Source of the DNA: Utricularia gibba
Taxonomy: Eukaryota; Streptophyta; Magnoliopsida; Lamiales; Lentibulariaceae
DNA length: 64,000 nt
Assembly (NCBI GenBank): GCA_002189035.1
Contig: NEEC01000008.1
Coordinates: 620,001-684,000, forward strand
Reading direction: 5' to 3'
The notes under the pieces: generated by a model
What the model was told of the DNA's origin: nothing
The model's input: the letters and a program-made list of their open reading frames with translations, nothing else
The model's database searches: none
Made by a program: the position numbers and the translations under genes
Part shown: positions 24,501 through 34,358 of the stretch, one piece after another
How the letters are laid out: every line of letters starts with the position of its first letter
How positions within the stretch are numbered: position 1 is the first letter of the stretch

Positions 24501-25725
24501 CTCTTGTTTTCTTTATCTCGGTTTCATTTTTATTTTTCCCTATTCCTTTTCCTGGGTGGTGAGTGACATTTGCGCCTGTGCAGGTTGAAGACTACTGCCT
24601 GAACAGCAGCTTTTTTCCCTTTATTGTTGCAGAGAAGGATGTCTGTGCAGCAATCTGTGATCTGGAGAAGATTATTGATGTCGACTCAGAAAATTTAGAT
24701 CCTGATAAAACTGAAGCTAGAAATCAAGCTTTGAACTTTGTGCATGAGATGGGATGGCTTCTGCACAAAAATAGCTTGATTTTGAGAGTGGGTGCAATGA
24801 GAGATGACGTGGATCTCTTTTCCTTCAGACGCTTCAAGTACCTAATTGAATTCGCCATAGATCATGGTTGGCCTGCGGTGGTGAGGAAGCTTTTGAATGT
24901 TGTCTTTGATGGAACTGTGGATATGGGGAAAGGCACTTCTGCTGTCGCTGCACTATTAGACCTTGGCCTTCTCCACCGTGCAGCTCGAACAAACAGCATA
25001 CCGGTGGTCAAACTTCTGTTAGAGTATCGATCAACTAGAAGAATTGCAGATGCCCATAAACAAACTGATTGTAGCAGTTTTTTGTTCATGCCGGATTCCA
25101 CTGGCCCTGTGGGCTGACTCCTCTTCACATTGCGGCTGGTTTAGATGACGCTCATGATCTAATCGATGCACTAACTGAAGACCCCCAGTCGGTATACCTC
25201 TATTTCCTGCTGTTGCTTTTGCTGTCTCCTTAAATACTTGATGCACAGAGTGCTCATGAGGGCTCATTTTGGCAGGTTGGAATTGGAGCATGGAACAGTG
25301 TTCGAGACCACTCGGGGTTAACTCCGCATGACTACGCCTGTCTGCGTGGTCACTACTCCTACACCCATCTGGTTCAAAAGAAACAACTTTCGAAGAAACA
25401 TGGTGGCCATGTAGTGATAGATGTTCCAGGTACCCAACTAGATGTTGCCATAACCAAACAGAAAATGGCAGGCGTAAGCAGCAAGATGGCGGTATTCCGT
25501 ACAGAGAAGACTATGGGCGAGATGATGAGTTGCAGCAAGTGTGAGCAGATGATGTCGTATGGAAGCCCGAAACCATCTGTAGCTCTATACAGACCCGCCA
25601 TGTTGTCGATGGTTTTGATTGCCGCTGTGTGCGTGTGTGCTGCGTTGCTTTTCAAGTCCTCCCCAGAAGTTGTGTACTTGTTCCGGCCGTTCCGGTGGGA
25701 GCTGCTCAAGTACGGGGCTGAATAA
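21577..25725 (+). CDS. Large SQUAMOSA promoter-binding-like transcription factor (SPL1/12/14 clade), with two frameshifts
   Basis: Eleven exons: 21577-22166, 22341-22522, 22811-22971, 23043-23386, 23488-23562, 23653-23760, 23845-23962, 24074-24215, 24332-24479, 24584-25191, 25276-25725. The SBP domain spans exons 1-2: two zinc sites ([20 protein letters not shown], then [16 protein letters not shown]) and the basic NLS ending AGHNKRRRK. It binds GTAC-core DNA. The long C-terminal part has ankyrin-like repeats ([31 protein letters not shown]) and a C-terminal hydrophobic helix ([18 protein letters not shown]). Exons 4 and 10 are each one base short: a C appears missing at 23279-23282 and a G at 25111-25113. 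With both, the protein is 975 aa. No miR156-like site was noticed, as expected for large SPLs. The start at 21577 matches the usual MEAKF-type N-terminus; an upstream ATG at 21544 is in frame. Confidence 0.92.
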
Positions 25726-26299
25726 TGGAGGAGGCCACTGTAAGTGTTGTGTGATGCCGATTACAGAAAACCCATAAACGTGGAACTGTATGTCCACTTC
25801 TCCTCCACATGTTCCCTTTACAGGAATAGACTCGCTTCCATGGACAAGCCACTGATTTGTATCGCGCGAGAAGAAATGTATCGAGAGCAGAGCAGGCTCC
25901 GGCGCTACAGCCAGAGATAGAACAAGATCGCCACGGCGACGTTCCACGTAATAATCAGTAATTACAAGAATCTATTTCTTAAGTGGTTTTTTTGCTGAAT
26001 TAATAGTATTTTTTGGATTAATTACTAGTTCAAAATATCTTTTAATGACAAAACTATGTTGGGCCTTCTTCCATGGATCAAGCTACTAATTTCATCTGGG
26101 CCTTCTGAGAACGTCGGTTCAGCTCCTCCCTTCCCTCCTCTAGTCCTCTTGTTGCTGCACTCATCCATCATGGGCTTTCTGTAATTGCTGGGGATAAGAG
26201 GAATCTGACGACGTGCACTTGGGCTCCTCCCCTCCCTCCCTCCCTCCCTCCGTTCGTTGCCGTCTTCCGGTGAATCATTCCTTATTTTTCGTTACGCAA
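25726..26299. other. Intergenic region between SPL and PPR genes
   Basis: Short spacer containing the SPL 3' UTR and the PPR promoter. A CCCT-rich run lies just before the PPR start. Nothing else is recognised. Confidence 0.5.
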
Positions 26300-28093
26300 A
26301 TGGAGTCCATGGTCTCCGGGAAGCAATTCCAGTGTAATGTTTTCTCGTTTCGTCATGATACGAGTAGGAGAGTCTCCGGAGGACGGAGGGATGGAATTTC
26401 ATGCTGTTCAAAATCATCGGCTGCGGATAGACTGACGGTGAAGAAGCAGTTAGTAAGGAGGAGGAGAAACCGTTGTGGGGCTGAGGTGTGGGCTACTTCA
26501 CGTGTGGAGGCGTTTGGTTCTAATAACGGGATGACGCTTTTGAATGTCGACGGAAGTGCGCGTGACAAAATCCAAGGAAATTCATCTCGTAGTTTCGAGG
26601 AATTCGAGAGTAACCAGAACCTCCGCCGTTTGGTTAGGAATGGGGAGTTGGATGAAGGGTTTAAGCATCTTGAAAACATGGTTTCCCGTGGTGGAGTTCC
26701 TGATATTATCCCCTGTACGAGTTTGATTCGTGGGTTTTGCAGACTAAGAAAAACGAGGAAGGCTGCTAGAGTTATGGAGATTCTTGAGAACTCTGGGGCT
26801 GCTCCTGATGTCATAACATACAATGTGTTGATCGGTGGGTATTGCAAATCAGGGGAGACACGGAATGCAATAGAACTCCTGAACAGGATGAACGTTGACC
26901 CTGATGTGGTAACCTATAATACTGTTCTTCGTGCATTGTGTAGTAGAGGGAATCTGGATCAAGCCATGGAGGTTGTTGACCGAATGCTGATGAAAGAATG
27001 TTATCCTGATGTGATAACTTATACAATTTTAATCGAAGCCACCTGCAAGGAATGTGGTGTGGAACAGGCTATGAAGCTCTTGGATGAAATGAGTAGCAGA
27101 GGCTGTAAGCCAGATGTAGTGACTTACAACGTCCTCATAAATGGAATATGCAAGGAAGGGAAATTGGATGATGCGCTCAAGTTCTTGAGTAACATGGCAT
27201 CATATGGCTGCCAACCTAATGTTATCACCCACAATATTGTCCTGCGAAGTATGTGCAGTACAGGGAGGTGGATGGATGCTGAGAAACTGCTGGCGGATAT
27301 GCTTCGTAAAGGTTGCTCTCCCAGCGTAGTTACATTCAACATTTTGATCAACTTCTTGTGCAGGAAAGGTTTAATGGAGCGAGCTATTGATATCTTAGAG
27401 AAAATGCCTGAACATGGGTGCAACCCCAACTCCCTGAGCTATAACCCACTGCTACACGGTTTCTGCAAAGAGAAGAACATGGATAGGGCCATTGAGTATT
27501 TAGAGTTGATGGTTTCTCGTGGGTGTTACCCTGATATTGTGACTTATAACACAATGCTTACTGCGTTATGCAAAGATGGGAAGGTTGATCTAGCAGTCAT
27601 GATTCTCAGTCAGCTGAGCAGCAAGGGTTGTTCACCAGTTCTCATCACCTACAATACGGTGATAGATGGGCTATCCAAAATGGGGAAAACAGAACAAGCT
27701 ATGGAACTGCTACATGAAATGCGGGAAAGAGGTCTGAAACCAGACGTGATCACCTACTCATCACTTGTTTCGGGGCTCAGTAGGGAGGGAAAAGTAGAAG
27801 AATCCATCATGTTGCTTAAGGAGGTTGAAGCTATGGGTATTCGACCAAATGTAAACATCTACAATTCCATCATGCTAGGCCTGTGTAAGGTTCGAGAGAC
27901 ACATCGAGCCATTGATTTCTTGGAGTACCTGGTGGCCCAAGGATGCAAACCTACTGAATCTACTTACACAATTCTTATAGAAGGTCTTGTCTACGAAGGC
28001 TTCTCCAAGGAAGCTTTGGAGTTGTTAGATGAGCTGTGCGCTATAGGAGTTGTCAAGAAAACTACCCTTGACCAGGTGGCTGTTAAACTGTAG
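26300..28093 (+). CDS. P-class pentatricopeptide repeat protein (At1g09900-like), organelle RNA-binding
   Basis: Intronless gene. From the ATG at 26300 the protein is 597 aa; an in-frame ATG at 26213 would add 29 residues, but MESMVSGKQ at 26300 gives the more typical start. The N-terminal ~100 residues are basic and Ser/Arg-rich, fitting a plastid or mitochondrial transit peptide. About thirteen 35-aa PPR motifs follow in tandem, with the recurring core PDVVTYNVLINGICKEGKLD and variants. There is no E/DYW extension, so it is P-class: such proteins bind and protect organelle RNAs in a sequence-specific way. The reading frame is intact. The galactinol synthase gene converges 208 bp downstream. 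Confidence 0.93.
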   Translation: MESMVSGKQFQCNVFSFRHDTSRRVSGGRRDGISCCSKSSAADRLTVKKQLVRRRRNRCGAEVWATSRVEAFGSNNGMTLLNVDGSARDKIQGNSSRSFEEFESNQNLRRLVRNGELDEGFKHLENMVSRGGVPDIIPCTSLIRGFCRLRKTRKAARVMEILENSGAAPDVITYNVLIGGYCKSGETRNAIELLNRMNVDPDVVTYNTVLRALCSRGNLDQAMEVVDRMLMKECYPDVITYTILIEATCKECGVEQAMKLLDEMSSRGCKPDVVTYNVLINGICKEGKLDDALKFLSNMASYGCQPNVITHNIVLRSMCSTGRWMDAEKLLADMLRKGCSPSVVTFNILINFLCRKGLMERAIDILEKMPEHGCNPNSLSYNPLLHGFCKEKNMDRAIEYLELMVSRGCYPDIVTYNTMLTALCKDGKVDLAVMILSQLSSKGCSPVLITYNTVIDGLSKMGKTEQAMELLHEMRERGLKPDVITYSSLVSGLSREGKVEESIMLLKEVEAMGIRPNVNIYNSIMLGLCKVRETHRAIDFLEYLVAQGCKPTESTYTILIEGLVYEGFSKEALELLDELCAIGVVKKTTLDQVAVKL

Positions 28094-28301
28094 ACTCAAT
28101 GACTTCTGTGTTGGCTTTGCTTATTTTAGCCGTTTGTTAGAAAAAACAAAGAACATGAGTGCAGTGTATGAACACCAAATGCGTTTTTAATAGCTCACAT
28201 CAAATATGTATATTTATTCTATAATGATGATTACTCTCATGCTCTTCTAGTGTATGAACCACAAGGATTCTATGCTTGAGCTCCCCAGAAGCACCTACTC
28301 T

Positions 28302-29506
28302 TTAAGCAGCTGGTGCTGCGGTAACAAAATTAACATATCTGGCTTCTTGCCTCGATTCCTTCTCTGCCTGAAGGTCCAAAGACACGTCCGTGTACACATC
28401 CCACCATCTTTTCACCAGCATTCTGATGTCTTGTCTTCGCATGTTCTCTTCCCTCCCAGTGAATCTCCATGGCCTTGATCCCTGCAAACCCAAACCAGAG
28501 GAAGGAGTTCAGCACTGCAATGACTGTTAACATCACTTGTTCTGATTGGAGACCAGACTTAACTGTTGCGCAGTAGTGAACGACCTTCACATTGTCCAGA
28601 TGGATGTTTTCAGGGTGTCGCCAGAGCATCGGCAAAACGAGGTTGTACATTGAAGGGATGGGCCTGTACACATCCTTGAAGAACATGTTCAGAAGATCCT
28701 GCACGGCAGAGCAACAGTGATGTCAATCAGTGCTACAACATAAAGAAAGTTGCCTGATTTACCTGCTCTGCAAAGGGGGTAGGAGGAGTGGCCTTGAGAG
28801 TGTGTAGAAGATCGTTGTAAGTGGAAATACTTGGCTCAAAGACAAACATCCCCGCGTTGAAGTAAAGAGATGGTGGAGATCCCAACTCAGACCACCAGGG
28901 AACCTTCTTTGGGCACTGCTGGCAGTAACCAATCTTGTATTGAGGGGTGCAGCTCCACGTTTTCTCGCAGAAGCAGTCCATGACAGCATAGAAGTAGCCA
29001 TTCTCTGTGTCGAAGAGGTGGTCGATGTTGCTGAAGACTTGGATATCCCCATCCAGGTATATCATCTTGGTGTACTCCACAAACTGGTAGCAGACCCCCA
29101 AGTGATCAGATGTTGATGAAAGTCAGAAAAACAAGCAGCAGCAGCAGCAATTGGTTACCTCCCAGATTCGAAGTTTGGAATAGTTGATGACATAGTATGC
29201 CATGGCAAATCGCGTGCTGTTCTCGGGAGGATAAACAGGTTGGATCTCAGTGACGATGCATCCCTGAGAGGCTAAGATTTTCCGGTGGCTTTGTGGAACA
29301 TCCGGTAGAACAGCGACGACGAGAGGGTACTTGGACTTCACCTTCCTCAGGCCCTTTGCCAAGCCGACAACTCCTTTAACATAGTCTCCGTTCCCGGCCA
29401 AGAACGTGACATAAGCCCTTTTGTCATTCAGCAACTCAGAACTCTCTCCAGCCTCGATTCCTGTCATGGCAAGTGGTATCAGACACGAGCCGACGAGTAC
29501 GGACAA
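28302..29506 (-). CDS. GolS: Galactinol synthase (GT8 family)
   Basis: Four exons: 29159-29506, 28763-29083, 28564-28698 and 28302-28481; 327 aa from 29506, or 314 aa from the ATG at 29467. The enzyme makes galactinol from UDP-galactose and myo-inositol, the first committed step of raffinose-family oligosaccharides. Family motifs are AYVTFLAGNGDYVKGVVGLA, VAVLPDVP, the metal-binding DxD in MIYLDGDIQVF, FNAGMFVFEP and the conserved exon-4 stretch GSRPWRFTGREEN. The end VTAAPAA resembles the hydrophobic C-terminal pentapeptide typical of the family. A TATA box at 29556-29561 lies so close that the 29467 start may be the real one. It is head to head with a PCC13-62 gene. Confidence 0.95.
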
Positions 29507-30518
29507 CGAAATATACTATTCAGTTGCAGCCTGGTTTGAGGAGAAAGCTGCTCCCTATATAGTTGAAATACAGAGATAAGGCGTGCACGTAGAAAATGCG
29601 TACAGAAAACATGATGCGAAAGAAGGAGATGCATCAGGATCGAATATGCTTCAAAAAGAAGATAGCATTCTTTTATGGGTCTCATCCCTTTGAACTTTGC
29701 ATCTTTATTCCTTGTCCAGTCCCCTCTTCTTCTTCACCCTCAAAACAAAAACAAAAAAAAAAGGCGTTAGGATTTTTTTAGTTGGTAATGCTAAGCCTCC
29801 ACCTCCCTCCGTCAACTTCATCCTCAGTTAAAACGGGTGCGTCCATCTTGGAATCTCAGGGGAACTTGTCTCGACCTCCATGGACCTCATAAAATGATGC
29901 TTCAGCGCTCAAAATGAGTGATTGATTGATTACACGACATTCAGCTATGCTAATCAACGCTTCAAAATAAGTACAGAATAATGCAAATTCAAGAATCTGT
30001 GCTCCAGTCCAATAGTGTGGGCTCAACTTCAACCAGTCAGACGGTGATGCTCGTGTGTTTTTAGTATTAATGTGCAGGCACGCCAGGAGGTGAAATCAGT
30101 TGATTCCCCTGAAGTCCCACATCAAATTTGGATGGAGTAGGATGCATTCCAAGCCTCCTGAGCCACCTGCAATCCTCACTGGTTTTATTCTATAATCTGC
30201 ATAACCCATTACTCAAGTTTAAGTTGCGTTTAAGGTTTGAGAATTGTGGGAAAGAATGAAAACGGAGGTTCAAAGAGGTACACGGAAGCAGATAAAGACC
30301 ACAACATAAGGTTTCTTTTTTTTTTTTTTTTCTTTTTGGTTTCCTCGTTGGTTGAGATCGGACAACCGTCGTGAGTTCATGCAGACAGGTGTGTGCACAT
30401 AACAGGTGCGTGTGTTTGTCATCACATTACGGTTGATGGGGCTTGGCCTATAAAACCCCGCATTGCGTTGCATGTTGGCATCGCAGTGCCTGCCTGAGAT
30501 CGTGTTGTCATCTGCAGA
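29507..30518. promoter_or_regulatory. Shared intergenic promoter region of the galactinol synthase / PCC13-62 pair
   Basis: About 1 kb separates the two divergent start codons. On the minus side, ctatatag at 29555-29562 is a good TATA box, with an ABRE-like core (tacgtgca on the minus strand, near 29584-29592) about 30 bp upstream of it. On the plus side, TATAAAA lies at 30449-30455. Poly-T and AT-rich spacers sit between. Regulation by ABA or drought is inferred from gene families and this one ABRE-like site, not shown. Confidence 0.5.
30449..30455 (+). promoter_or_regulatory. TATA box of the PCC13-62 gene
   Basis: The sequence cctataaaacccc lies about 65 bp upstream of the start codon, leaving a leader of roughly 35-40 bases. 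Confidence 0.7.
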
Positions 30519-31595
30519 ATGACTCATCACCGATCGCTCCTCATGCTCCTTCTGGTTCTTGGCTGCAGTGGGAGACAATATCCTTCTCTTCCCACGTCCG
30601 ACGTTGAGAATCTCGAATTCCCACTCAATTTGGAGTATCTGGAGGCGGAGTTCTTTTCCTATGCCTCTTTCGGCGTCGGGCTCGACCACCTCGCCCCGGA
30701 ACTCACCAACGGCGGCCCTCCGCCTCTGGGGCCGGAGAAGGCTCGACTCACCCCTTTCGTAAACGACATCATCCAACAATTTGCACTCCAAGAATTCGGC
30801 CATTTGAGGTAGGTGCCCCTGTCTCCTCGCCCCCCACAGATCGGTTTCAGAGCATGCGTGTCGTCTGGCTTAGCTTTCCTGTTCGATCGATTGAAGGGCG
30901 ATTCTGAGCACTGTTCCCGGATTCCCTCGTCCGCTGATGAATCTCAGTGCCACGTCGTTCGCCACCGTCATCAACAACGCCTTCGAGAAGCCGCTGCATC
31001 CACCCTTCGATCCCTACGCCAACGATATCAACTACCTGATCGCCTCCTACATCATCCCCTACGTCGGACTCACCGGATACGTCGGAGCAAATCCCAATCT
31101 CCAAACTAAACTCTCCCGACGGGTTGGAATTTCCTGCTGACATCTGTTAGTTACTGGTTTCCGTTCTTCAAATTTGCAATGAATCATCTTTTCCGTTCCC
31201 TGTCCAAGCTTCAGGTGGTGGCGGGGCTCCTGGGCATGGAGTCAGGGCAGGATGCTGTCATTAGGACGCTGTTGTACGAGAAGGCCCTCCTGAAGGTGCA
31301 CCCTTATAACATCACCGTCGCCGAGTTCACTAACCGGATTTCCGACCTCAGAGACAGACTGGGGCGAAAGGGATTGAAGGACGAGGGTCTGATAGTGCCG
31401 CCGGAGCTTGGCGCCGAGGGCAAAATCTGTGGCAACGTCCTCGCCGGCAACAACTATTCTCTATCCTATGCACGGACACCTGCAGAAATTCTAAGGATTG
31501 TCTATGGCACTGGTGATGAGCGTAAGCCTGGGGGATTCTATCCCAAGGGGGCCGATGGCCACATCGCCAGGTCCTACTTGGGGGCGATGGAGTGA
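30519..31595 (+). CDS. Desiccation-related protein PCC13-62-like (ferritin-like fold)
   Basis: Three exons: 30519-30808, 30897-31122 and 31215-31595, giving 298 aa. A signal peptide is visible (MTHHRSLLMLLLVLGCSG), so the protein is probably secreted to the cell wall. The body is the ferritin_2-like domain of the PCC13-62 family first described from resurrection plants: LEFPLNLEYLEAEFFSYASF, FALQEFGHLR, INYLIASYIIPYVGLTGYVG, VVAGLLGMESGQDAVIRTLL and, near the C-terminus, GGFYPKGADGHIARSYL. Family members accumulate during drying; the molecular role is not settled. The frame is intact. The gene is divergent from galactinol synthase, another desiccation-linked gene. Confidence 0.93.
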
Positions 31596-31951
31596 AGCCC
31601 AAGGCACGTCGACTGTCTCAAGAGTCGTTCAACTGAGAAAAGACTCAATCTTGGAGCATGCAATGGAATCCATATACTTACTTCACTACCGATGGAATGA
31701 GTAAATAAGTGCTTTTTGGATTTGTGGAAATGAGGAGTCAGTGGGTTGAAAAAAGAAAAAAGCAATGCACTGAAGACAAGTCCCGCTGAGGGTACAGAAT
31801 GCTAAAACCCTGCCTAAACAAACCAAGGCGTCGAAAACTATAATTTAACAGCTTCCATTCCCAAGGCAAAGTGATGGATCTGATCTACGCAGAGTCAAAA
31901 GTAGAAGGATTTAGGGAGGAGGAGGCTAACTTGGGTGTGGATGATGATCTA

Positions 31952-33151
31952 CTAGCGTTTGGGAGGTCTCTCGTCATCTTCACCATCACCATCATCATCA
32001 TCATCTGAATCAGCTTTGCCACTGGGTCTCTTCCTCTTTGGCGGTGCCTCGACCTTCCCTTCATCGTCATCGCTATCATCCTCTTCGTCGTTTTCGTAAT
32101 CTTCTCCACCATTCTCTCGTGGTTCAAAATCACTCAAGTCTTCCTCGTCTTCAGCACGGCCGACGGGTCTGACCAGGTACTCTGTCCCTAGATCCTCCTG
32201 TGGATTAAACCACGAAGGTGAAATAAAGTAACCCCTAAGTGGGACGGATGGTTATACGATAGGGGATTTGAGGGTTACCTCTTCTTGGCTTTCCAAATCG
32301 TCATCATCTTCATCGCCATCATCCGCTTCTCCATCTTCGTTCTCATCATCATCATCTACCAACATAATGGGCTGTTGTCTGCTGCTCCCACCAGCACCAT
32401 TCTTCAGCACATCTTGCTCCTCACCCTCGTCATCAACCTCGCCTCCTTCTATTTCTTCTCGGTCATCATCAACGCCAATATCCTACCAAAAAAATTTACC
32501 ACTCCATGGAATTGGTCATTTCGTTCTGGTCGCAAAATCATTCGCATGAAAGTGGTTAACAGAAAAAAAAAAAAAACCAAATTTGGAACTTCAAGAAAAA
32601 AATGGTGCTTCCTCGAACTGTAAAAAGGTGAGACTCATAGTGGCGAACTTCTCAAATATTTTACACTGGAAAAAAAAAAAAGATGTATCCCCAAAGGTAC
32701 TGACAACCGATAGACCCTGGAAACCCTAGAGAAAGAAAAAAAAAATTGCGCAAAATAGGAAGCAAGCAAGAACATCAGATCTGAAGGAATTCACCTAGGG
32801 CTTAACTTCAATAACAAGTAGGGGCACCAAAAACCGAAACTTGGACATCACTCTACCAAAAAAGCGCGATTCGAGAATAATAGCAGCATACCTCTTCCTC
32901 ATCTTCCTCATCGTCGTCGTCGTCGTCGTCGTCATCATCGTCGTCGTCGTCGTCACCGTCCCATCTTCATTTTCTCCGTCTCCATCCTCTTCATCGTCAT
33001 CAACGGATGTGATAGCCGGCTCTCTGGCGCCGCCGGTGCCGTTAAAAACTTCCTCCTCTTCCTCGTCGTCCACCTCATCCTCTACATCATCGGCGTCATC
33101 TTCACCATCGCTATCACGCTCAACTAGTTTATCTTCCTCAAGAACAGCCAT
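31952..33151 (-). CDS. Highly acidic Asp/Glu-rich nuclear-type protein, frameshifted in exon 1
   Basis: Three exons: 32892-33151, 32279-32482 and 31952-32197. The product (236 aa after frame repair) is dominated by Asp/Glu runs, with conserved islands MAVLEEDKLVE, QQPIMLVDDDDENEDGE and EDLGTEYLVRPVGRAEDEED and a basic patch APPKRKRP near the C-terminus. Plant databases often label such proteins VHS3-like or spermine-binding-like by composition alone; the true role is unknown to me, possibly a histone or ribosome-assembly chaperone. Exon 1 shifts from Glu/Asp codons into Thr codons after GENEDG; one extra G in the run opposite 32960-32962 restores the Asp run up to the splice site. The opposite strand gives meaningless Ser/Val-rich frames. 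Confidence 0.75.
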
Positions 33152-33387
33152 ACTTTCGATCAACTTTGGATTTTCAAAATTCAGCGAATTCTGATTCTGA
33201 GGATGAAGGGAAAGAGGAAGCACAGAGAGAGTTGCTTGGTTGAAGCAAGGTGATCTCCACCGTTGAATCGAGAATCCACATGAATCGATGACGTGTCACA
33301 TAATCCAACGGTGGAAAGGCCACGGGGGTGTATTTTCTCACGGCGGGCATATTCGTTGGCTAGTCACGTGGTTCCCGCGTGGACGCC

Positions 33388-33450
33388 TCTAGGGTTTGCA
33401 AACCGTGTGGGCCCATCAGAAGGCCCATTTATATTGGGCCTATATGGGCC
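33388..33450 (-). promoter_or_regulatory. Telo-box and site II (TGGGCC) promoter elements
   Basis: TAGGGTTT at 33390-33397 is followed by four TGGGCC/GGCCCA motifs near 33408, 33422, 33435 and 33445. This pair of motifs is typical of promoters of plant ribosomal-protein and other growth-linked housekeeping genes. It lies about 240-300 bp upstream of the acidic-protein start. Confidence 0.65.
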
Positions 33451-33663
33451 CACAAAAAAGGTCTCCCCGCTTCTACGGCGATTTGTTCAGACATCCCTCC
33501 CTCCCTGCCTGAGTGCCATTGTTGTTGGTTGAGTTTTCTCGTTGACAAAAGCGTGTACAAACTTAAAGTTACAGACGCAACATGCCCACATATTTCCATC
33601 ATCCAGAGAGAAAAAGGGAGCGGGAGATACGGCGGTCGAAGCTCCTGGAGGATTCCAATGGGG

Positions 33664-33706
33664 CACTCTTTGGAACTTACCGGCGGTTGGTAAGTTCCAA
33701 AGAGTG
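33664..33706. repeat. Perfect 18-bp inverted repeat with 7-base loop
   Basis: cactctttggaacttacc is followed by a 7-base loop (ggcggtt) and then the exact reverse complement ggtaagttccaaagagtg. It lies in the 3' flank of the minus-strand gene ending at 33870. The stem is too short for a plant miRNA precursor. Confidence 0.95.
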
Positions 33707-33869
33707 ACGCTCGAGGATGGCACCCTGACATGAACATCCACGGTTAACAGAAGATTCAAAAAGTGTATAAAAGACAAAAATGCATGGCTGTGCTTCTATG
33801 AAGTTGTGGACTACCAGAAAATCAGTGAACTAGCACACTCCTCTTGTGTTTGGATGTCGCCCCAAAGAT

Positions 33870-34358
33870 TTAACGATGAGCTTCGGATGCAACTTGAAAA
33901 AAGATCACGGCGCAAAAGAGAATGGTGAAGAGCGTGGCCATCAAGTTGCCTGCAGATGCGGTTGATGAAGAAGATGCTTTTGCTGCCTTCATTTTCTCCA
34001 GAGCATATTTTCTCCTCTCAATTCGGGCGCGCTTGATTTTGGTGATCTCGGAGATCTCCCTTATAAGCTTTTCATCAGCTGCATCCAGAGACAGTAAGCC
34101 TCTAGGAGGACGAGGAGGTTTGGGAGGCTTCTTGGTATTGTGAGGCATGCACTTTCCCTTATTTGGTTTCTCATCCGCGCCCATGGGACATCCGCTGGCG
34201 CTCTTCAGGTCAACGGAAAGGATCAGTTCATCCGCCTTCTTAGGTGCACCACAGGCATTAAGGTCAGAAACATCATAGCTTTGAGCTCCTTTGGTTATAC
34301 ACAGAGAGCTATCGATGTAGATAACAACTTCCCCTGGTTCGAGTTGCGTATCATCCAT
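33870..34358 (-). CDS. Plant protein of unknown function with C-terminal membrane anchor
   Basis: Intronless frame of 162 aa. The N-terminal half is acidic and Cys-containing (MDDTQLEPGEVVIYIDSSLC, then YDVSDLNACGAPKKADELIL). A Pro/Lys stretch (TKKPPKPPRPPRGLLSLD) precedes a basic helical segment (ITKIKRARIERRKYALEKMK). A single hydrophobic helix follows near the C-terminus (MATLFTILFCAVIFFQVA), so the protein is likely tail-anchored with a cytosolic N-terminus. I recognise the pattern from uncharacterised plant proteins but not a named family. Confidence 0.75.
   Translation of the reverse strand: MDDTQLEPGEVVIYIDSSLCITKGAQSYDVSDLNACGAPKKADELILSVDLKSASGCPMGADEKPNKGKCMPHNTKKPPKPPRPPRGLLSLDAADEKLIREISEITKIKRARIERRKYALEKMKAAKASSSSTASAGNLMATLFTILFCAVIFFQVASEAHR

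Noticed and set aside
32841-33194. Plus-strand frame rich in Ser and Val
   Set aside because: It is the antisense of the Asp/Glu codon runs in the acidic-protein exon.
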